In this document: positions 1 to 8,808 of the stretch, piece by piece | Numbering within the stretch: position 1 is the first letter of the stretch | How the letters are laid out: every line of letters starts with the position of its first letter | DNA from: Gammaproteobacteria bacterium | Lineage (GTDB): Bacteria; Pseudomonadota; Gammaproteobacteria; Natronospirales; JAJUFS01 | DNA: 49,749 nucleotides | Assembly: GCA_033720895.1 (NCBI GenBank) | Contig: JAWWBS010000011.1 | Location: 1 to 49,749, forward strand | Direction of reading: 5' to 3' | Translations under genes and position numbers: made by a program | The notes under the pieces: generated by a model | What the model saw: the letters and a program-made list of their open reading frames with translations, nothing else | What the model was told of the DNA's origin: nothing | Database searches by the model: none

Positions 1-1604
1 GCCATGCCGCCATGCGGCGGTGCACCGTGCTTCAGCGCGGTCAGCAGGAAGCCGAATTTCTCTTCCGCCTCGTCCTTCTCGATGCCCAGCAGTTCGAAGA
101 TCTTCGCCTGCATGTCCTGGCGATGGATACGCACCGAACCGCCACCGATTTCGTAGCCGTTCAGCACCATGTCGTAACCCCGCGAGACAATGCTGTCGAG
201 CTCGCCGGTGAGCTCTTCCGGCGTGTCGACCTTCGGCGCGGTGAAGGGATGGTGCATGGAATAGTAGCGGCCATCCTTGTCGTCGTATTCGAACATCGGG
301 AAGTCGACGATCCACAGCGGCGCCCACTCGCCCTCGACCATGTCGCGGTCGTGGCCGATCTTCTGGCGCAGCGCGCCGAGCGCGTCATTGACCACCTTGG
401 CCTTGTCGGCACCGAAGAACACCAGGTCGCCGTCGGCAGCCGCCGTCGCGTCGAGGATGCCCTTGCAGGCCTCGTCCGACAGGAACTTGACGATCGGCGA
501 CTGCAGGCCTTCCTTGCCCTTGGCCACGTCGTTGACCTTGATGTAGGCCAGTCCCTTGGCGCCATAGCGACCGACAAAGCTGGTGTACTCGTCGATTTCC
601 TTGCGGCTGATTTCGTTGCCGCCCGGGATCTTCAGCGCGGCGACGCGGCCGTTCGGATCCTTCGCCGGGCCGGAAAAGACCTTGAAGTCGCAGTCCGCGA
701 CCATGTCGGCCACTTCCACGAGTTCCAGCGGGATGCGGGTATCCGGCTTGTCCGAACCGAAGCGCTGCATGGCCTCGGCATACGGCATGCGCGGGAAGGC
801 GGCCGGCAGGTCGACGTCCAGGGTCTCGCGGAAGGCAGTACGCACCATCTCTTCCATCAGGCCCATGATGCCTTCCTCGTCCATGAAGGAGGTCTCGACA
901 TCGAGCTGGGTGAATTCCGGCTGGCGGTCGGCGCGCAGGTCCTCGTCACGGAAGCACTTGACGATCTGGTAGTAACGATCGAAGCCCGACATCATCAGGA
1001 GCTGCTTGAAGATCTGCGGCGACTGCGGCAGCGCGAAGAACTTGCCCGGATGGGTGCGCGACGGCACCAGGTAGTCACGCGCGCCTTCCGGCGTGGCCTT
1101 GGTCAGCATCGGGGTTTCGATGTCGATGAAGCCGGCCGTGTCCATGTAACGGCGAATGCTGGAGGTCAGGTCGTGGCGCAGGCGCAGGCGGCGCTGCATC
1201 TCGGGACGACGCAGGTCGATGTAGCGGTACTTGAGGCGGTGCTCTTCACTGACCTCGTCCGCCTCGTCCAGCTGGAACGGCGGCGTCTCGGCCGTGTTCA
1301 GGATGTCCATCTGGCGGGCATAGACTTCCACCTGGCCCGACTTCAGCTTGGGATTCTCGGTGCCCTCGGGGCGACGACGAACCTTGCCGGTGATCTTGAG
1401 GACGTACTCGGAGCGCACGCGCTCGCCTTTTTCGAACACGTCCTTCTCGTCCGGATCCATCACCACCTGCAGCAGACCGTCCCGGTCGCGCAGGTCGACG
1501 AAAATCACGCCACCGTGGTCACGCCGGCGATGCACCCAGCCGCATACCGTAACCTCTTGATCCAGAAGGGATTCATCTACCTGTCCGCAATAATGACTGC
1601 GCAT
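1..1604 (-). CDS. aspS: Aspartyl-tRNA synthetase (C-terminal end outside window)
   Basis: Class II aminoacyl-tRNA synthetase that charges tRNA-Asp (or Asp/Asn, if non-discriminating) in the cytoplasm. The frame opens with [13 protein letters not shown], the usual AspS N-terminus, followed by the OB-fold anticodon-binding region ([16 protein letters not shown]), the class II core ([15 protein letters not shown], then [11 protein letters not shown] and RCFRDED-type motif 2 as [18 protein letters not shown]) and the bacterial GAD insertion domain. It is cut inside the motif 3 approach (GAPPHGGMA), so 534 complete codons are visible and roughly the last 50 residues are missing. The ATG at 1604-1602 is the natural start. 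A structured leader lies just upstream. Identity is very secure; tRNA specificity cannot be read from this sequence alone. Confidence 0.97.
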   Translation of the reverse strand, partial: MRSHYCGQVDESLLDQEVTVCGWVHRRRDHGGVIFVDLRDRDGLLQVVMDPDEKDVFEKGERVRSEYVLKITGKVRRRPEGTENPKLKSGQVEVYARQMDILNTAETPPFQLDEADEVSEEHRLKYRYIDLRRPEMQRRLRLRHDLTSSIRRYMDTAGFIDIETPMLTKATPEGARDYLVPSRTHPGKFFALPQSPQIFKQLLMMSGFDRYYQIVKCFRDEDLRADRQPEFTQLDVETSFMDEEGIMGLMEEMVRTAFRETLDVDLPAAFPRMPYAEAMQRFGSDKPDTRIPLELVEVADMVADCDFKVFSGPAKDPNGRVAALKIPGGNEISRKEIDEYTSFVGRYGAKGLAYIKVNDVAKGKEGLQSPIVKFLSDEACKGILDATAAADGDLVFFGADKAKVVNDALGALRQKIGHDRDMVEGEWAPLWIVDFPMFEYDDKDGRYYSMHHPFTAPKVDTPEELTGELDSIVSRGYDMVLNGYEIGGGSVRIHRQDMQAKIFELLGIEKDEAEEKFGFLLTALKHGAPPHGGM

Positions 1605-1623
1605 TTGCACTTCCAACTCAGCG

Positions 1624-1667
1624 GGGCCCGAGGGGCCCGAAACGAAAAAATGCCGGCGCATACCGGC
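1624..1667 (-). terminator. Terminator-like hairpin plus second hairpin in the aspS leader
   Basis: Read on the minus strand, GCCGG (1667-1663), a six-base loop, CCGGC (1656-1652) and then A plus six T (1650-1645) form a small intrinsic-terminator shape. Nothing upstream on this strand needs terminating, because the neighbouring gene is divergent. A second hairpin, GGGCCC-CTC-GGGCCC, follows at 1638-1624, only about 20 bases before the aspS start codon. The arrangement could be an attenuator for aspS; the 5-bp stem is weak, so this is tentative. Confidence 0.4.
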
Positions 1668-1680
1668 CAGAAGAGGCGGG

Positions 1681-1709
1681 ATATTAAGTTTTTCAGGCAG
1701 TTACCGCAA
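1681..1709 (-). promoter_or_regulatory. Predicted sigma-70 promoter of aspS
   Basis: On the minus strand TTGCGG (1709-1704) and TAATAT (1686-1681) are separated by exactly 17 bases. The predicted transcript would start near 1674 and have a leader of about 69 bases. The -35 match is modest, so confidence is moderate. Confidence 0.4.
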
Positions 1710-1912
1710 CCGAAAGGACCGCTTGACGGGCCCGTCCGAGGCCGCTGGCGAGTGTGGAAAGTCCGTGAATTGACAGGTTTTTCGGCTTCTCAGGGGGGCG
1801 GCAATACTGGTAGGCTTGCGACCTTCCGAAATGCGCTGATCCTGTCCCGGCGGTTGCCTTCCGCCCGAGGACGATTTGGCATCGCTCAAACTGATGTGGA
1901 GTTCCCAACCCG

Positions 1913-3085
1913 ATGAGAATCCTGGGTTTCCTTATGCTGGCATGCAGCTTCCTCGGCCTTGCTGCCTGTGGCGGCGACGACAGTGATCGACCCATTGCGC
2001 GCATCAGCGTGGAATGCATCGATTACCTTTGCACCTTCGACGCGTCGGAATCGGTCGCCCGAGTTGGTACCGGTCTTGAATATGCCTGGAGCTTCGGTGA
2101 CGGCAATGGCGCGTTCGGGCAGGTTGTCCAGCACGCCTACGTCGAACCGGCAGACTACGAAGTCGAGCTGCGCGTCGCTGACGACTTTGGCCAGCTCGAC
2201 CAGGAGTTCGAGACGGTGACGATCGAGAACACCGATACCGTCGAGTATTTCCTGGCCGTGCAGCGTTCAGTCACCAACATGCTGTTCCTGTTCGATACCG
2301 CGACCACCTTCGTGGAGTCGGCCGACATCCTGCAGGACGAAGTCGAAGCCGCTGGCGTGCCGCCAAGCAACGGCTACGACCTGTCCTGCCCCGTGTCCGG
2401 CAGCGCCATCGTGGACAGCTGGGACGATGCCAATGCCAACCTGGTCATCGATAACGGCGAAGCGGTAAACCTGCGTCCGGCCGATTGCGAAACGGAGACG
2501 GACCGACTGCTCGATTCCGACGCCGATATCGGCCTTGAAGACGACTACGATGGCACCGACTTTGCCTTGCGCTCGCCTGCGGATATCGGCCTCGGGGTAA
2601 CGACAGAGCAGCTGGAGCGCTGGAGCTACCGTGGCGACATGGTGTTTGGCGCGAGTCGCTCGTCGGGCGACATTGTCGGCCTGAACATCAGCAGCCCGGC
2701 GGCGTCGATCATCAACATCGCCGAGGAAGGCGGGCCGAACCTGATCGTGGACACCAGCTTCAACCTGTACGCCGTCGTGCCGGGGCCGGACAACATGACC
2801 GGCAGCATGGACTATCGCTACGGCAAGGGCGCCAGCAATTTCCAGACCAACGTGGTCATCGATGCCCCGCTGGTCATCGACAACACCGGTGACACGCCGG
2901 CGATCTCCGACGGGTCCTTTACGGTCACGTTCGGTACCGCGATTGTCGCTGTCAGCGTCGATGCCGATCCCGAATACCTGATGCTGGAAATCGACGAGGA
3001 CGGCAACGGCAGCATCGACGACACCATCAGATTCCCGCAGTCCCAGGTCATCGTGACCTTCGACGACCTGGCGGTGATCCAATGA
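1913..3085 (+). CDS. PKD-domain lipoprotein, function unknown (first of a tandem pair)
   Basis: A secreted lipoprotein of 390 residues that I do not recognise by name. A short signal peptide ends in the lipobox LAAC with the lipidated cysteine at residue 19; +2 is glycine, so outer-membrane sorting is expected. Residues about 30-105 form a PKD-type beta-sandwich domain with the hallmark WSFGDG. The rest is acidic and Asp/Gly/Asn-rich, with segments such as DANANLVIDNGE and DEDGNGSIDD that resemble calcium-binding loops. The next gene overlaps it by 4 bases and encodes a divergent paralogue, so the two were probably duplicated and are co-transcribed. The ATG at 1913 is placed by the signal peptide; the ribosome-binding site is weak. 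A role in surface adhesion or polymer binding is only a guess from the PKD fold. Confidence 0.85.
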   Translation: MRILGFLMLACSFLGLAACGGDDSDRPIARISVECIDYLCTFDASESVARVGTGLEYAWSFGDGNGAFGQVVQHAYVEPADYEVELRVADDFGQLDQEFETVTIENTDTVEYFLAVQRSVTNMLFLFDTATTFVESADILQDEVEAAGVPPSNGYDLSCPVSGSAIVDSWDDANANLVIDNGEAVNLRPADCETETDRLLDSDADIGLEDDYDGTDFALRSPADIGLGVTTEQLERWSYRGDMVFGASRSSGDIVGLNISSPAASIINIAEEGGPNLIVDTSFNLYAVVPGPDNMTGSMDYRYGKGASNFQTNVVIDAPLVIDNTGDTPAISDGSFTVTFGTAIVAVSVDADPEYLMLEIDEDGNGSIDDTIRFPQSQVIVTFDDLAVIQ

Positions 3086-4257
3086 CTACCGAGTTGACCA
3101 ACATGAAAGTATCCCGACTGTCATGCCTGCTTGCAGTTGCCCTGCTGGGCGCCTGCGGCGGCAGCATCGATGATGCAACGCCACCGACCGGCTCGATCAG
3201 CTACACCTGTGATGAATTCGTCTGCACGTTCACGGCCGATGGCGACAACGGCGACGTGGACGGCAACCTCGGCTTTCGCTGGGACTTTCCCGGTGGCGTG
3301 GTTGAATCCGGCCGGAAGGTTCGTCACGTGTTTTCCACCGGCGGCGAACAGGTCGTGCAACTGACCACCGTCGATCGCCGCCAGAACACCTCGACTGTCG
3401 AGACCACGGTCACCCTGGAGAACGTGCCGGAAATGGCCGCTTATGTCGCCTTGCTGCGCAGCGGTTTCGCCACCCTCCAGTTCATGTCCACAAGCCTTGC
3501 CCAGTTGCAGCCGCAACTGGCCGCGCTGGACACGGCAACGGAAGCACAGCTGGGCGGCGCATCTTTGCCCGCCACCCTCCAGTGCGATGTCGCTGGTACG
3601 GCAACGCTGACCGCCTGGGAAGATCCCGAGGACGACCAGCTGCTCGGTCCGGATGACGAGCGCCGCTACGAATTCGATGGCTGCAGTTTCGACTCCACCC
3701 TCAATCCCCTGGATGCACCGACCGGGCTGGGCATTGGCGGTGATACACGCAGTGACGACTTTGCCCTTGGCAACAGCTTCGACAACGAGGGCGTGGATAC
3801 CGGCGTCGCGTCGAATTTCCGCCTCGTGACCCAGGGCAGCTACTCGATGAGCGCGAGCCAGGAAGACTTCCTGCTCGAGGGAGATTTCGTCCAGGCGCTG
3901 CGCTTCAATGCAGTGGACAACCCGGTCAGCGAATATTCGCTGGAATCCCCCGACCTGCGCATCCGTTTCGACAACACGGAATTCTTCGGCAAGGCCCGAC
4001 TGACATCGAGCACGCTCAACTCCGACTGGACGTTGCGACTCGATCCCGCGGTCACCTTCGCCGAAACCAATGGTGAAATGCGGATGACGTCCGGGCAGAT
4101 CGATTTCGTCGTTGCTGGCGGCTCGACGATTCGTGTCACGGCGGCTGCCGATCCGGCCTACCTCCAGATCACGGTCTACCAGCTGAACGAAACGACGCCG
4201 GCCCTCTCCGGCACCATCGAACAGCGCTTCGTTCTCGAAGCCTTCGACGAATTCTGA
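3082..4257 (+). CDS. PKD-domain lipoprotein, function unknown (second of a tandem pair)
   Basis: Paralogue of the preceding gene. The ATG at 3082 overlaps the upstream stop (ATGA). An in-frame ATG at 3103 gives a better signal peptide (MKVSRLSCLLAVALLGAC), so the true start is probably 3103 (384 residues). The lipobox is LGAC. A PKD-like domain follows (FRWDFPGG, then HVFSTGGEQVVQL), preceded by a CDEFVCTF segment that mirrors CIDYLCTF in the first protein. Both proteins also share a C-terminal motif (ADPEYLMLEI and ADPAYLQITV). The middle parts diverge strongly and only this copy lacks the calcium-loop-like DEDGNGS. No enzymatic motif is visible. Function is unknown. Confidence 0.83.
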   Translation: MTTELTNMKVSRLSCLLAVALLGACGGSIDDATPPTGSISYTCDEFVCTFTADGDNGDVDGNLGFRWDFPGGVVESGRKVRHVFSTGGEQVVQLTTVDRRQNTSTVETTVTLENVPEMAAYVALLRSGFATLQFMSTSLAQLQPQLAALDTATEAQLGGASLPATLQCDVAGTATLTAWEDPEDDQLLGPDDERRYEFDGCSFDSTLNPLDAPTGLGIGGDTRSDDFALGNSFDNEGVDTGVASNFRLVTQGSYSMSASQEDFLLEGDFVQALRFNAVDNPVSEYSLESPDLRIRFDNTEFFGKARLTSSTLNSDWTLRLDPAVTFAETNGEMRMTSGQIDFVVAGGSTIRVTAAADPAYLQITVYQLNETTPALSGTIEQRFVLEAFDEF

Positions 4258-4260
4258 GGC

Positions 4261-4281
4261 GTGCCCGGCATCGCCGGGCAC
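4261..4281 (+). terminator. Perfect hairpin between lipoprotein and SDR genes
   Basis: GTGCCCGGC (4261-4269), loop ATC, GCCGGGCAC (4273-4281) is a 9-bp perfect stem beginning 3 bases after the lipoprotein stop and ending 8 bases before the SDR start codon. No T-run follows, so it is not a standard intrinsic terminator; it may partly terminate, stabilise the upstream mRNA 3' end, or affect initiation of the next gene. Confidence 0.4.
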
Positions 4282-4289
4282 CATGCAGA

Positions 4290-5117
4290 GTGACGCGCTG
4301 GATTGTCATAACGGGCTGCTCATCGGGAATCGGCCGTGCGGCCGCAGTTGCCCTGGCAGCGCGTGGCTACGAGGTCATCGCCACTGCACGCCGTGAAGCC
4401 GACCTCGAGGCGCTGCGCGCCGCGGGGCTGCATCCGGTTCACCTGGACCTGGCTGACGAGCACAGCGTCGCTGCAGCCTGCGCCGCGATAGCACACCTGA
4501 CCGGCGGCGTACTGGATGCCGTGGTGAACAACGCGGCCTTTGCACTCCCCGGAGCCGTCGAAGATCTTTCCCGCGCCGCCATGCGGACGCAATTCGAAGC
4601 GAATGTCTTTGGCACCATTGACCTGACCAACCGGCTGCTGCCCCTGCTCGAACGGAGCGACAAGGGGCGAATCGTGATGATCAGTTCGATTCTCGGCCTG
4701 GTCGCGATGCGCTGGCGCGGTGCCTACAATGCATCGAAATTCGCCCTTGAAGGCTTCGTGCAGTCCATGCGCCTGGAGTTGCGGGATCGCAACATCAAGG
4801 TCATCACCATCAATCCCGGCCCCATCGAATCCCGCTTTCGCCTCAATGCACAGCAGCAGGCCGACCGGCATGTCGACATGCAGAACAGTCGCCATGCCGA
4901 ACGCTATGCCGGGCTGCGCAAGGAACGCGAACAGGAAGACGGCAAGATCGGCTTCTCGCAACCGCCACAAGCGGTCGTCGCAAGAATCGTGACCGCCATT
5001 GAATCGAAGCACCCGGCGCTGCGTTACCTCGTCACCGGTCCGGCCCACTGGCTGACCTGGCTGAAACGCCTGCTCCCGGAACGTTGGCTGGACGCACTGC
5101 TGGCCCGCATCAGCTGA
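4290..5117 (+). CDS. Short-chain dehydrogenase/reductase (SDR) family oxidoreductase
   Basis: A 275-residue classical SDR that uses NAD(H) or NADP(H); the substrate cannot be told. The cofactor-binding TGxxxGIG motif is at residues 8-15 (TGCSSGIG), NNAA follows in the central sheet, a serine pair occurs in MISS, and the catalytic YxxxK is Y146/K150 (YNASK). PG of NPGPIESRF closes the active site. The basic residues after beta-2 (ATARREAD) suggest NADP(H) preference. The start is a GTG at 4290; an ATG at 4283 is in another frame. It follows the lipoprotein pair on the same strand but is separated by a strong hairpin. A membrane-associated C-terminus (HWLTWLKRLLPERW) is typical of SDRs acting on lipids or steroids. 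Confidence 0.9.
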   Translation: MTRWIVITGCSSGIGRAAAVALAARGYEVIATARREADLEALRAAGLHPVHLDLADEHSVAAACAAIAHLTGGVLDAVVNNAAFALPGAVEDLSRAAMRTQFEANVFGTIDLTNRLLPLLERSDKGRIVMISSILGLVAMRWRGAYNASKFALEGFVQSMRLELRDRNIKVITINPGPIESRFRLNAQQQADRHVDMQNSRHAERYAGLRKEREQEDGKIGFSQPPQAVVARIVTAIESKHPALRYLVTGPAHWLTWLKRLLPERWLDALLARIS

Positions 5118-5135
5118 CTTCCCGACCAGGACCAC

Positions 5136-5158
5136 GCCCGCCCGGAGAACGGACGGGC
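5136..5158. terminator. Imperfect hairpin between convergent SDR and clpB genes
   Basis: GCCCG-C-CCG, loop GAGAA, CGG-A-CGGGC lies in the 62-base gap between two convergent genes. There is one internal mismatch and no T-run on either strand. It sits where a bidirectional terminator is expected. Confidence 0.35.
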
Positions 5159-5179
5159 AACCAGGTCAGCTGATCGCGT

Positions 5180-7768
5180 TCAGGACGTCCTGAACGTCAG
5201 CGCATCCGCGTCGACATCCACCCTGATCGTGTCACCCGGCAACAAGGCACCCTTGAGGATTTCCTGCGCCAGCGCGTTCTCGACCTGCTGCTGGATGGCT
5301 CGCTTCAAGGGGCGTGCACCGTAGACCGGATCGAAGCCGGCATCGCCGAGGCGGTCCAGTGCCGCCTCTGAAAACTCCAGCGCCATGTCCCGATCTGCCA
5401 GCCGGCGCCGGAGGTAGTCCACCTGGATGTCGACAATCGAACGGATCTGTTCCCGACCCAGCGGATGGAACACCACCGACTCGTCGACGCGGTTGATGAA
5501 CTCCGGCCGGAAGTGCTGGCCGACCACTTCCATTACCGCCGACTTCATTGCGGAATAATTGTCTTCGCCTGCCCCTTCCGAGAACAGGTCCTGGATTCTT
5601 TCCGAGCCCAGGTTGGAGGTCATCACGATGATGGTATTGCGGAAATCCACCGTACGGCCGTGACCGTCGGTCAGGCGCCCGTCGTCCAGTACCTGCAACA
5701 GCACGTTGAACACGTCGGGATGCGCCTTCTCGACTTCATCCATCAGGATTACCGAGTACGGCTTCCTGCGCACGCGCTCGGTCAGGTAACCGCCTTCTTC
5801 GTAACCGACGTAACCCGGTGGTGCGCCGATCAGCCGCGCCACGGAATGCTTTTCCATGAACTCCGACATGTCGATTCGCACCATCGCCTCTTCGGTGTCG
5901 AACAGGAAGTGCGCCAGCGCCTTGGTCAACTCGGTCTTGCCGACACCGGTCGGACCGAGGAACAGGAAGGAACCCATCGGTCGGTTCGGATCGGCCAGCC
6001 CGGCACGCGAACGGCGGATGGCATTCGACACGGCCGTGACCGCCTCGTCCTGGCCAACCACCCGACGGCGAATCTCCTCTTCCATCCGCAGCAGCTTGTC
6101 TTTCTCGCCTTCCAGCATCTTGGACACCGGGATGCCGGTCCAGCGCGACACGACTTCGGCGATCTCCTCGTCAGTCACGTTGTTGCGCAGCAGGGTCGTT
6201 TCCTGCTGCTCGGCTTCCGATGCGGTCGCAAGCTGCTTCTCCAGTTCCGGCAGGCGGCCGTACTGCAGTTCCGACATGCGGTTGAGGTCACCGGCACGCC
6301 GTGCCGTTTCCATCTCCTGCTTGGCCCGCTCGATTTCTTCCTTGATGTGCGTGGCGCCCTGCATGGCCGCCTTTTCGGATTTCCAGATCTCTTCCAGGTC
6401 GGAGAACTTGCGATCCAGTTCGTCGATCTCCTGCTCGAGATCGGAAAGCCTCTTCTGCGAAGCCGCGTCCTTTTCCTTTTTCAGCGCTTCACGCTCGATC
6501 TTCAGCTGGATGAGACGGCGTTCGAGGCGATCCATTTCTTCCGGCTTGGAATCGATTTCCATGCGAATGCGCGAGGCGGCTTCGTCGACCAGGTCGATGG
6601 CCTTGTCCGGCAACTGCCGGTCCGAAATGTAGCGATGCGACAGCGTCGCGGCAGCCACGATTGCCGGGTCGGTGATCTCGACACCATGGTGCACTTCGTA
6701 GCGTTCCTTCAGGCCGCGCAGGATGGCGATGGTGTCTTCCACGCTGGGCTCGTCGACCAGCACCTTCTGGAAGCGACGTTCCAGCGCCGCGTCCTTTTCG
6801 ATGTTCTGGCGATACTCGTCCAGCGTGGTCGCACCGATGCAATGCAGTTCGCCACGTGCGAGCGCCGGCTTCAGCATGTTGCCCGCATCCATCGCGCCCT
6901 CGGCCTTGCCTGCGCCAACCATGGTGTGAATCTCGTCGATAAAGAGAATGATGCGACCTTCCTGCTTGGCCAGGTCGTTCAGCACCGCCTTGAGGCGCTC
7001 TTCGAAATCACCACGGTACTTGGCACCGGCCAGCAGCGCGCCGAGGTCCAGCGACAGCACGCGCTTGTCTTTCAGGCCTTCCGGCACTTCGCCGTTGATG
7101 ATGCGCTGGGCCAGGCCCTCGACGATCGCAGTCTTGCCCACACCGGGTTCGCCGATCAGCACCGGATTGTTCTTGGTGCGACGCTGCAGTACCTGCACGG
7201 CCCGCCGGATTTCCTCGTCGCGACCGATCACCGGATCGAGCTTGCCCTGCTCGGCGCGCTCGGTCAGGTCGATGGTGTATTTCTCCAGCGCCTGGCGCTG
7301 TTCCTCGGCATTCGGATCGTTCACCGTTTCGCCACCGCGGACTTCATCGATGGCGCTTTCGATGGCACCACGGACGGCACCCGCTTCCTTCATCGCCTTC
7401 CCGGCCGGGCCCTTGTCATCGACCGCTGCCAGCACGTACAGCTCGGATGAAATGAACTGGTCCTTGCGCTGCTGTGCCAGCTTGTCGGTCTGGTTGAGCA
7501 GCTTGCCGAGATCGTTCGAGAGGTGGACTTCGCCAGCGCTGCCCTGGACCTGCGGCAGGCGATCGAGCGCCTCCTGCAACTGCAAGCGAAGCACATTGAG
7601 ATTGACGCCCGCCTTCTGCAGCAGCGGCCGCACCGTGCCGCCTTCCTGGTTCAGCAGGGCCAGCAGCAGGTGCGAAGGCTCGATGTACTGGTGATCACGA
7701 CCGACCGCCAGCGACTGGGCATCGGCCAGTGCCAGCTGGAACTTGGAGGTCAGCTTGTCCATTCGCAT
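5180..7768 (-). CDS. clpB: ClpB disaggregase chaperone
   Basis: Hexameric AAA+ ATPase that, with DnaK/DnaJ/GrpE, pulls polypeptides out of heat-induced aggregates in the cytoplasm. At 862 residues it is full length. In order: N-terminal substrate domain (1-150), first AAA+ module with Walker A GEPGVGKT and Walker [11 protein letters not shown], the long coiled-coil middle domain (about 400-525, rich in E/K/R), second AAA+ module with Walker A GPTGVGKT and Walker [14 protein letters not shown], and the C-terminal oligomerisation domain. The ClpP-binding tripeptide of ClpA/ClpX is not apparent, as expected. Start at 7768 is supported by GGGAGA six bases upstream. A consensus sigma-32 promoter lies about 115 bases upstream. 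The pgeF-clpB neighbourhood is conserved in gammaproteobacteria, here interrupted by a ZIP transporter. Confidence 0.98.
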   Translation of the reverse strand: MRMDKLTSKFQLALADAQSLAVGRDHQYIEPSHLLLALLNQEGGTVRPLLQKAGVNLNVLRLQLQEALDRLPQVQGSAGEVHLSNDLGKLLNQTDKLAQQRKDQFISSELYVLAAVDDKGPAGKAMKEAGAVRGAIESAIDEVRGGETVNDPNAEEQRQALEKYTIDLTERAEQGKLDPVIGRDEEIRRAVQVLQRRTKNNPVLIGEPGVGKTAIVEGLAQRIINGEVPEGLKDKRVLSLDLGALLAGAKYRGDFEERLKAVLNDLAKQEGRIILFIDEIHTMVGAGKAEGAMDAGNMLKPALARGELHCIGATTLDEYRQNIEKDAALERRFQKVLVDEPSVEDTIAILRGLKERYEVHHGVEITDPAIVAAATLSHRYISDRQLPDKAIDLVDEAASRIRMEIDSKPEEMDRLERRLIQLKIEREALKKEKDAASQKRLSDLEQEIDELDRKFSDLEEIWKSEKAAMQGATHIKEEIERAKQEMETARRAGDLNRMSELQYGRLPELEKQLATASEAEQQETTLLRNNVTDEEIAEVVSRWTGIPVSKMLEGEKDKLLRMEEEIRRRVVGQDEAVTAVSNAIRRSRAGLADPNRPMGSFLFLGPTGVGKTELTKALAHFLFDTEEAMVRIDMSEFMEKHSVARLIGAPPGYVGYEEGGYLTERVRRKPYSVILMDEVEKAHPDVFNVLLQVLDDGRLTDGHGRTVDFRNTIIVMTSNLGSERIQDLFSEGAGEDNYSAMKSAVMEVVGQHFRPEFINRVDESVVFHPLGREQIRSIVDIQVDYLRRRLADRDMALEFSEAALDRLGDAGFDPVYGARPLKRAIQQQVENALAQEILKGALLPGDTIRVDVDADALTFRTS

Positions 7769-7891
7769 GTGATTTCTCCCATGGCATCCGCCGCAGGTCC
7801 GCAGCGGTCATGCCTTGATTGTCGGCGCGAGGCAGCGCTGGACGCATTGACCTGCGTCAGCCGTGCGCGCCGTTGAATTTCAATGCTTGAG

Positions 7892-7919
7892 AGATGGGGG
7901 CGCGCTGCGGATTTTCAAG
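7892..7919 (-). promoter_or_regulatory. Consensus sigma-32 (RpoH) heat-shock promoter of clpB
   Basis: On the minus strand CTTGAAA (7919-7913), 13 bases, then CCCCATCT (7899-7892) match the E. coli sigma-32 consensus (CTTGAAA, 11-16 bases, CCCCATNT) at every specified base. It points at clpB, giving a leader of roughly 115 bases. It lies between the ZIP stop (7953) and clpB, so clpB can be induced separately from the upstream genes. Confidence 0.85.
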
Positions 7920-7928
7920 TTATCCACA
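7920..7928 (+). promoter_or_regulatory. Consensus DnaA-box sequence abutting the clpB promoter
   Basis: TTATCCACA is a perfect DnaA box, directly adjacent to the -35 element of the clpB heat-shock promoter. One such 9-mer is expected by chance roughly once per 100-150 kb on two strands, and it stands alone, so it may not be functional. Confidence 0.3.
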
Positions 7929-7952
7929 GGCCGGGACACAGTGGCACGGGGG

Positions 7953-8738
7953 CTAGTGAAGCAGGGAATGGCCCAGCATGATCATGCCAAGCCCGGCAAA
8001 GATCATGATCACCTGCTGTGCCCCGCCTTTCAGGTCGGTTCGCTTGTGCAGGCCAGGAATGAGATCGGCCACCGCCACGTAGACGAAGCTGCCCGCCGCG
8101 ATGGCCAGGACATAGGGCCGCACTGCATCCGCAGTTTCCAGTGCGAAATAGGCCGCAATGCCGCCCAGCACCGAGGTCAGCGAGGCGAGAATGTTGAACA
8201 GGAACGCCTTGCCGCGGCTCATGCCCGATTGCAGCAATACCGCCACATCGCCCACTTCCTGCGGGATTTCGTGGGCCGCCACGGCCAGCGCCGTCACCAC
8301 GCCGAGGTGGAAATCGGTCAGGAAAGCCGTTGCGATCAGCACGCCATCGACCAGGTTGTGCAAGCCGTCTCCGATGAGGATCAAGGCGCCGGCGCTGCGC
8401 TCGGGGTGATGGTGTGCCGAATCCGGTGCATGGGTAACGCACTCGTCATGGTGGCAGTGCCGCCAGATGACGAGCTTTTCGAGAATGAAAAAGATCAGGA
8501 TGCCCACGACAAAGGTCAGCCCGATGCGGTGCATCTCCGTATTGCCCGCCAGCTCCATGGCATGCGGCAACAGTGCCAGGAAGGCAGCGCCCAGCAAGGC
8601 GCCCACGGCAAAACTGATCAGGTGTGGCAGCAAGCGGCGATGCCAGGCATCGGACAGCAACAGGAACAGCGACGCAATCACGGCACCCAGCACGCCGCCA
8701 AGCGCGGTAAAGAGAATGATGGCGAGCAGGAGGGTCAT
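7953..8738 (-). CDS. ZIP-family divalent metal transporter
   Basis: Inner-membrane transporter of the ZIP family, which moves Zn(II), and often Fe(II) or Mn(II), into the cytoplasm. The protein is 261 residues with about eight hydrophobic segments. The two metal-site helices carry HNLVDG (residues 127-132) and HEIPQE (156-161), the family signature. A cytoplasmic histidine-rich loop at about 93-111 (HCHHDE, then HHH) probably gathers metal. It is closest in style to the GufA/ZupT branch, but I do not assign a symbol. It lies between pgeF and clpB, which are adjacent in many gammaproteobacteria, so it appears to be a lineage-specific insertion. Seventy bases separate it from pgeF; no clear Zur or Fur operator is visible. 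Confidence 0.92.
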   Translation of the reverse strand: MTLLLAIILFTALGGVLGAVIASLFLLLSDAWHRRLLPHLISFAVGALLGAAFLALLPHAMELAGNTEMHRIGLTFVVGILIFFILEKLVIWRHCHHDECVTHAPDSAHHHPERSAGALILIGDGLHNLVDGVLIATAFLTDFHLGVVTALAVAAHEIPQEVGDVAVLLQSGMSRGKAFLFNILASLTSVLGGIAAYFALETADAVRPYVLAIAAGSFVYVAVADLIPGLHKRTDLKGGAQQVIMIFAGLGMIMLGHSLLH

Positions 8739-8808
8739 GTGATCAGGTTCCGGGAATGGCTGTCAGCGCGGCATTCTCGCACAGCGCCGCGCGTCGTTCG
8801 ATAGCAGC

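Larger units (their letters stand above)
1605..1912. other. Intergenic region between divergent aspS and lipoprotein gene
   Basis: This 308-base gap holds no convincing gene. On the minus strand it carries a sigma-70-like promoter and a leader with two hairpins before aspS. On the plus strand there is a perfect TTGACA at 1770-1775 but no recognisable -10 at 16-18 bases, so I cannot name a promoter for the lipoprotein gene at 1913. Confidence 0.6.

Noticed and set aside
1770-1775. Perfect TTGACA as a promoter for the first lipoprotein gene
   Set aside because: No -10-like hexamer occurs at 16-18 bases downstream; the nearest, AATACT, is 27 bases away.
12-1916. Long plus-strand open frame opposite aspS (634 codons)
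   Set aside because: It is the antisense of a clear AspS frame, a normal effect of high GC; its protein has no recognisable domain and it runs on into non-coding sequence.
5465-7450. Long plus-strand open frame opposite clpB, and similar ones opposite secA (33989-35905) and pilS (15314-17338)
   Set aside because: All mirror well-supported genes on the other strand and give His/Arg/Gln-rich low-complexity proteins without motifs.
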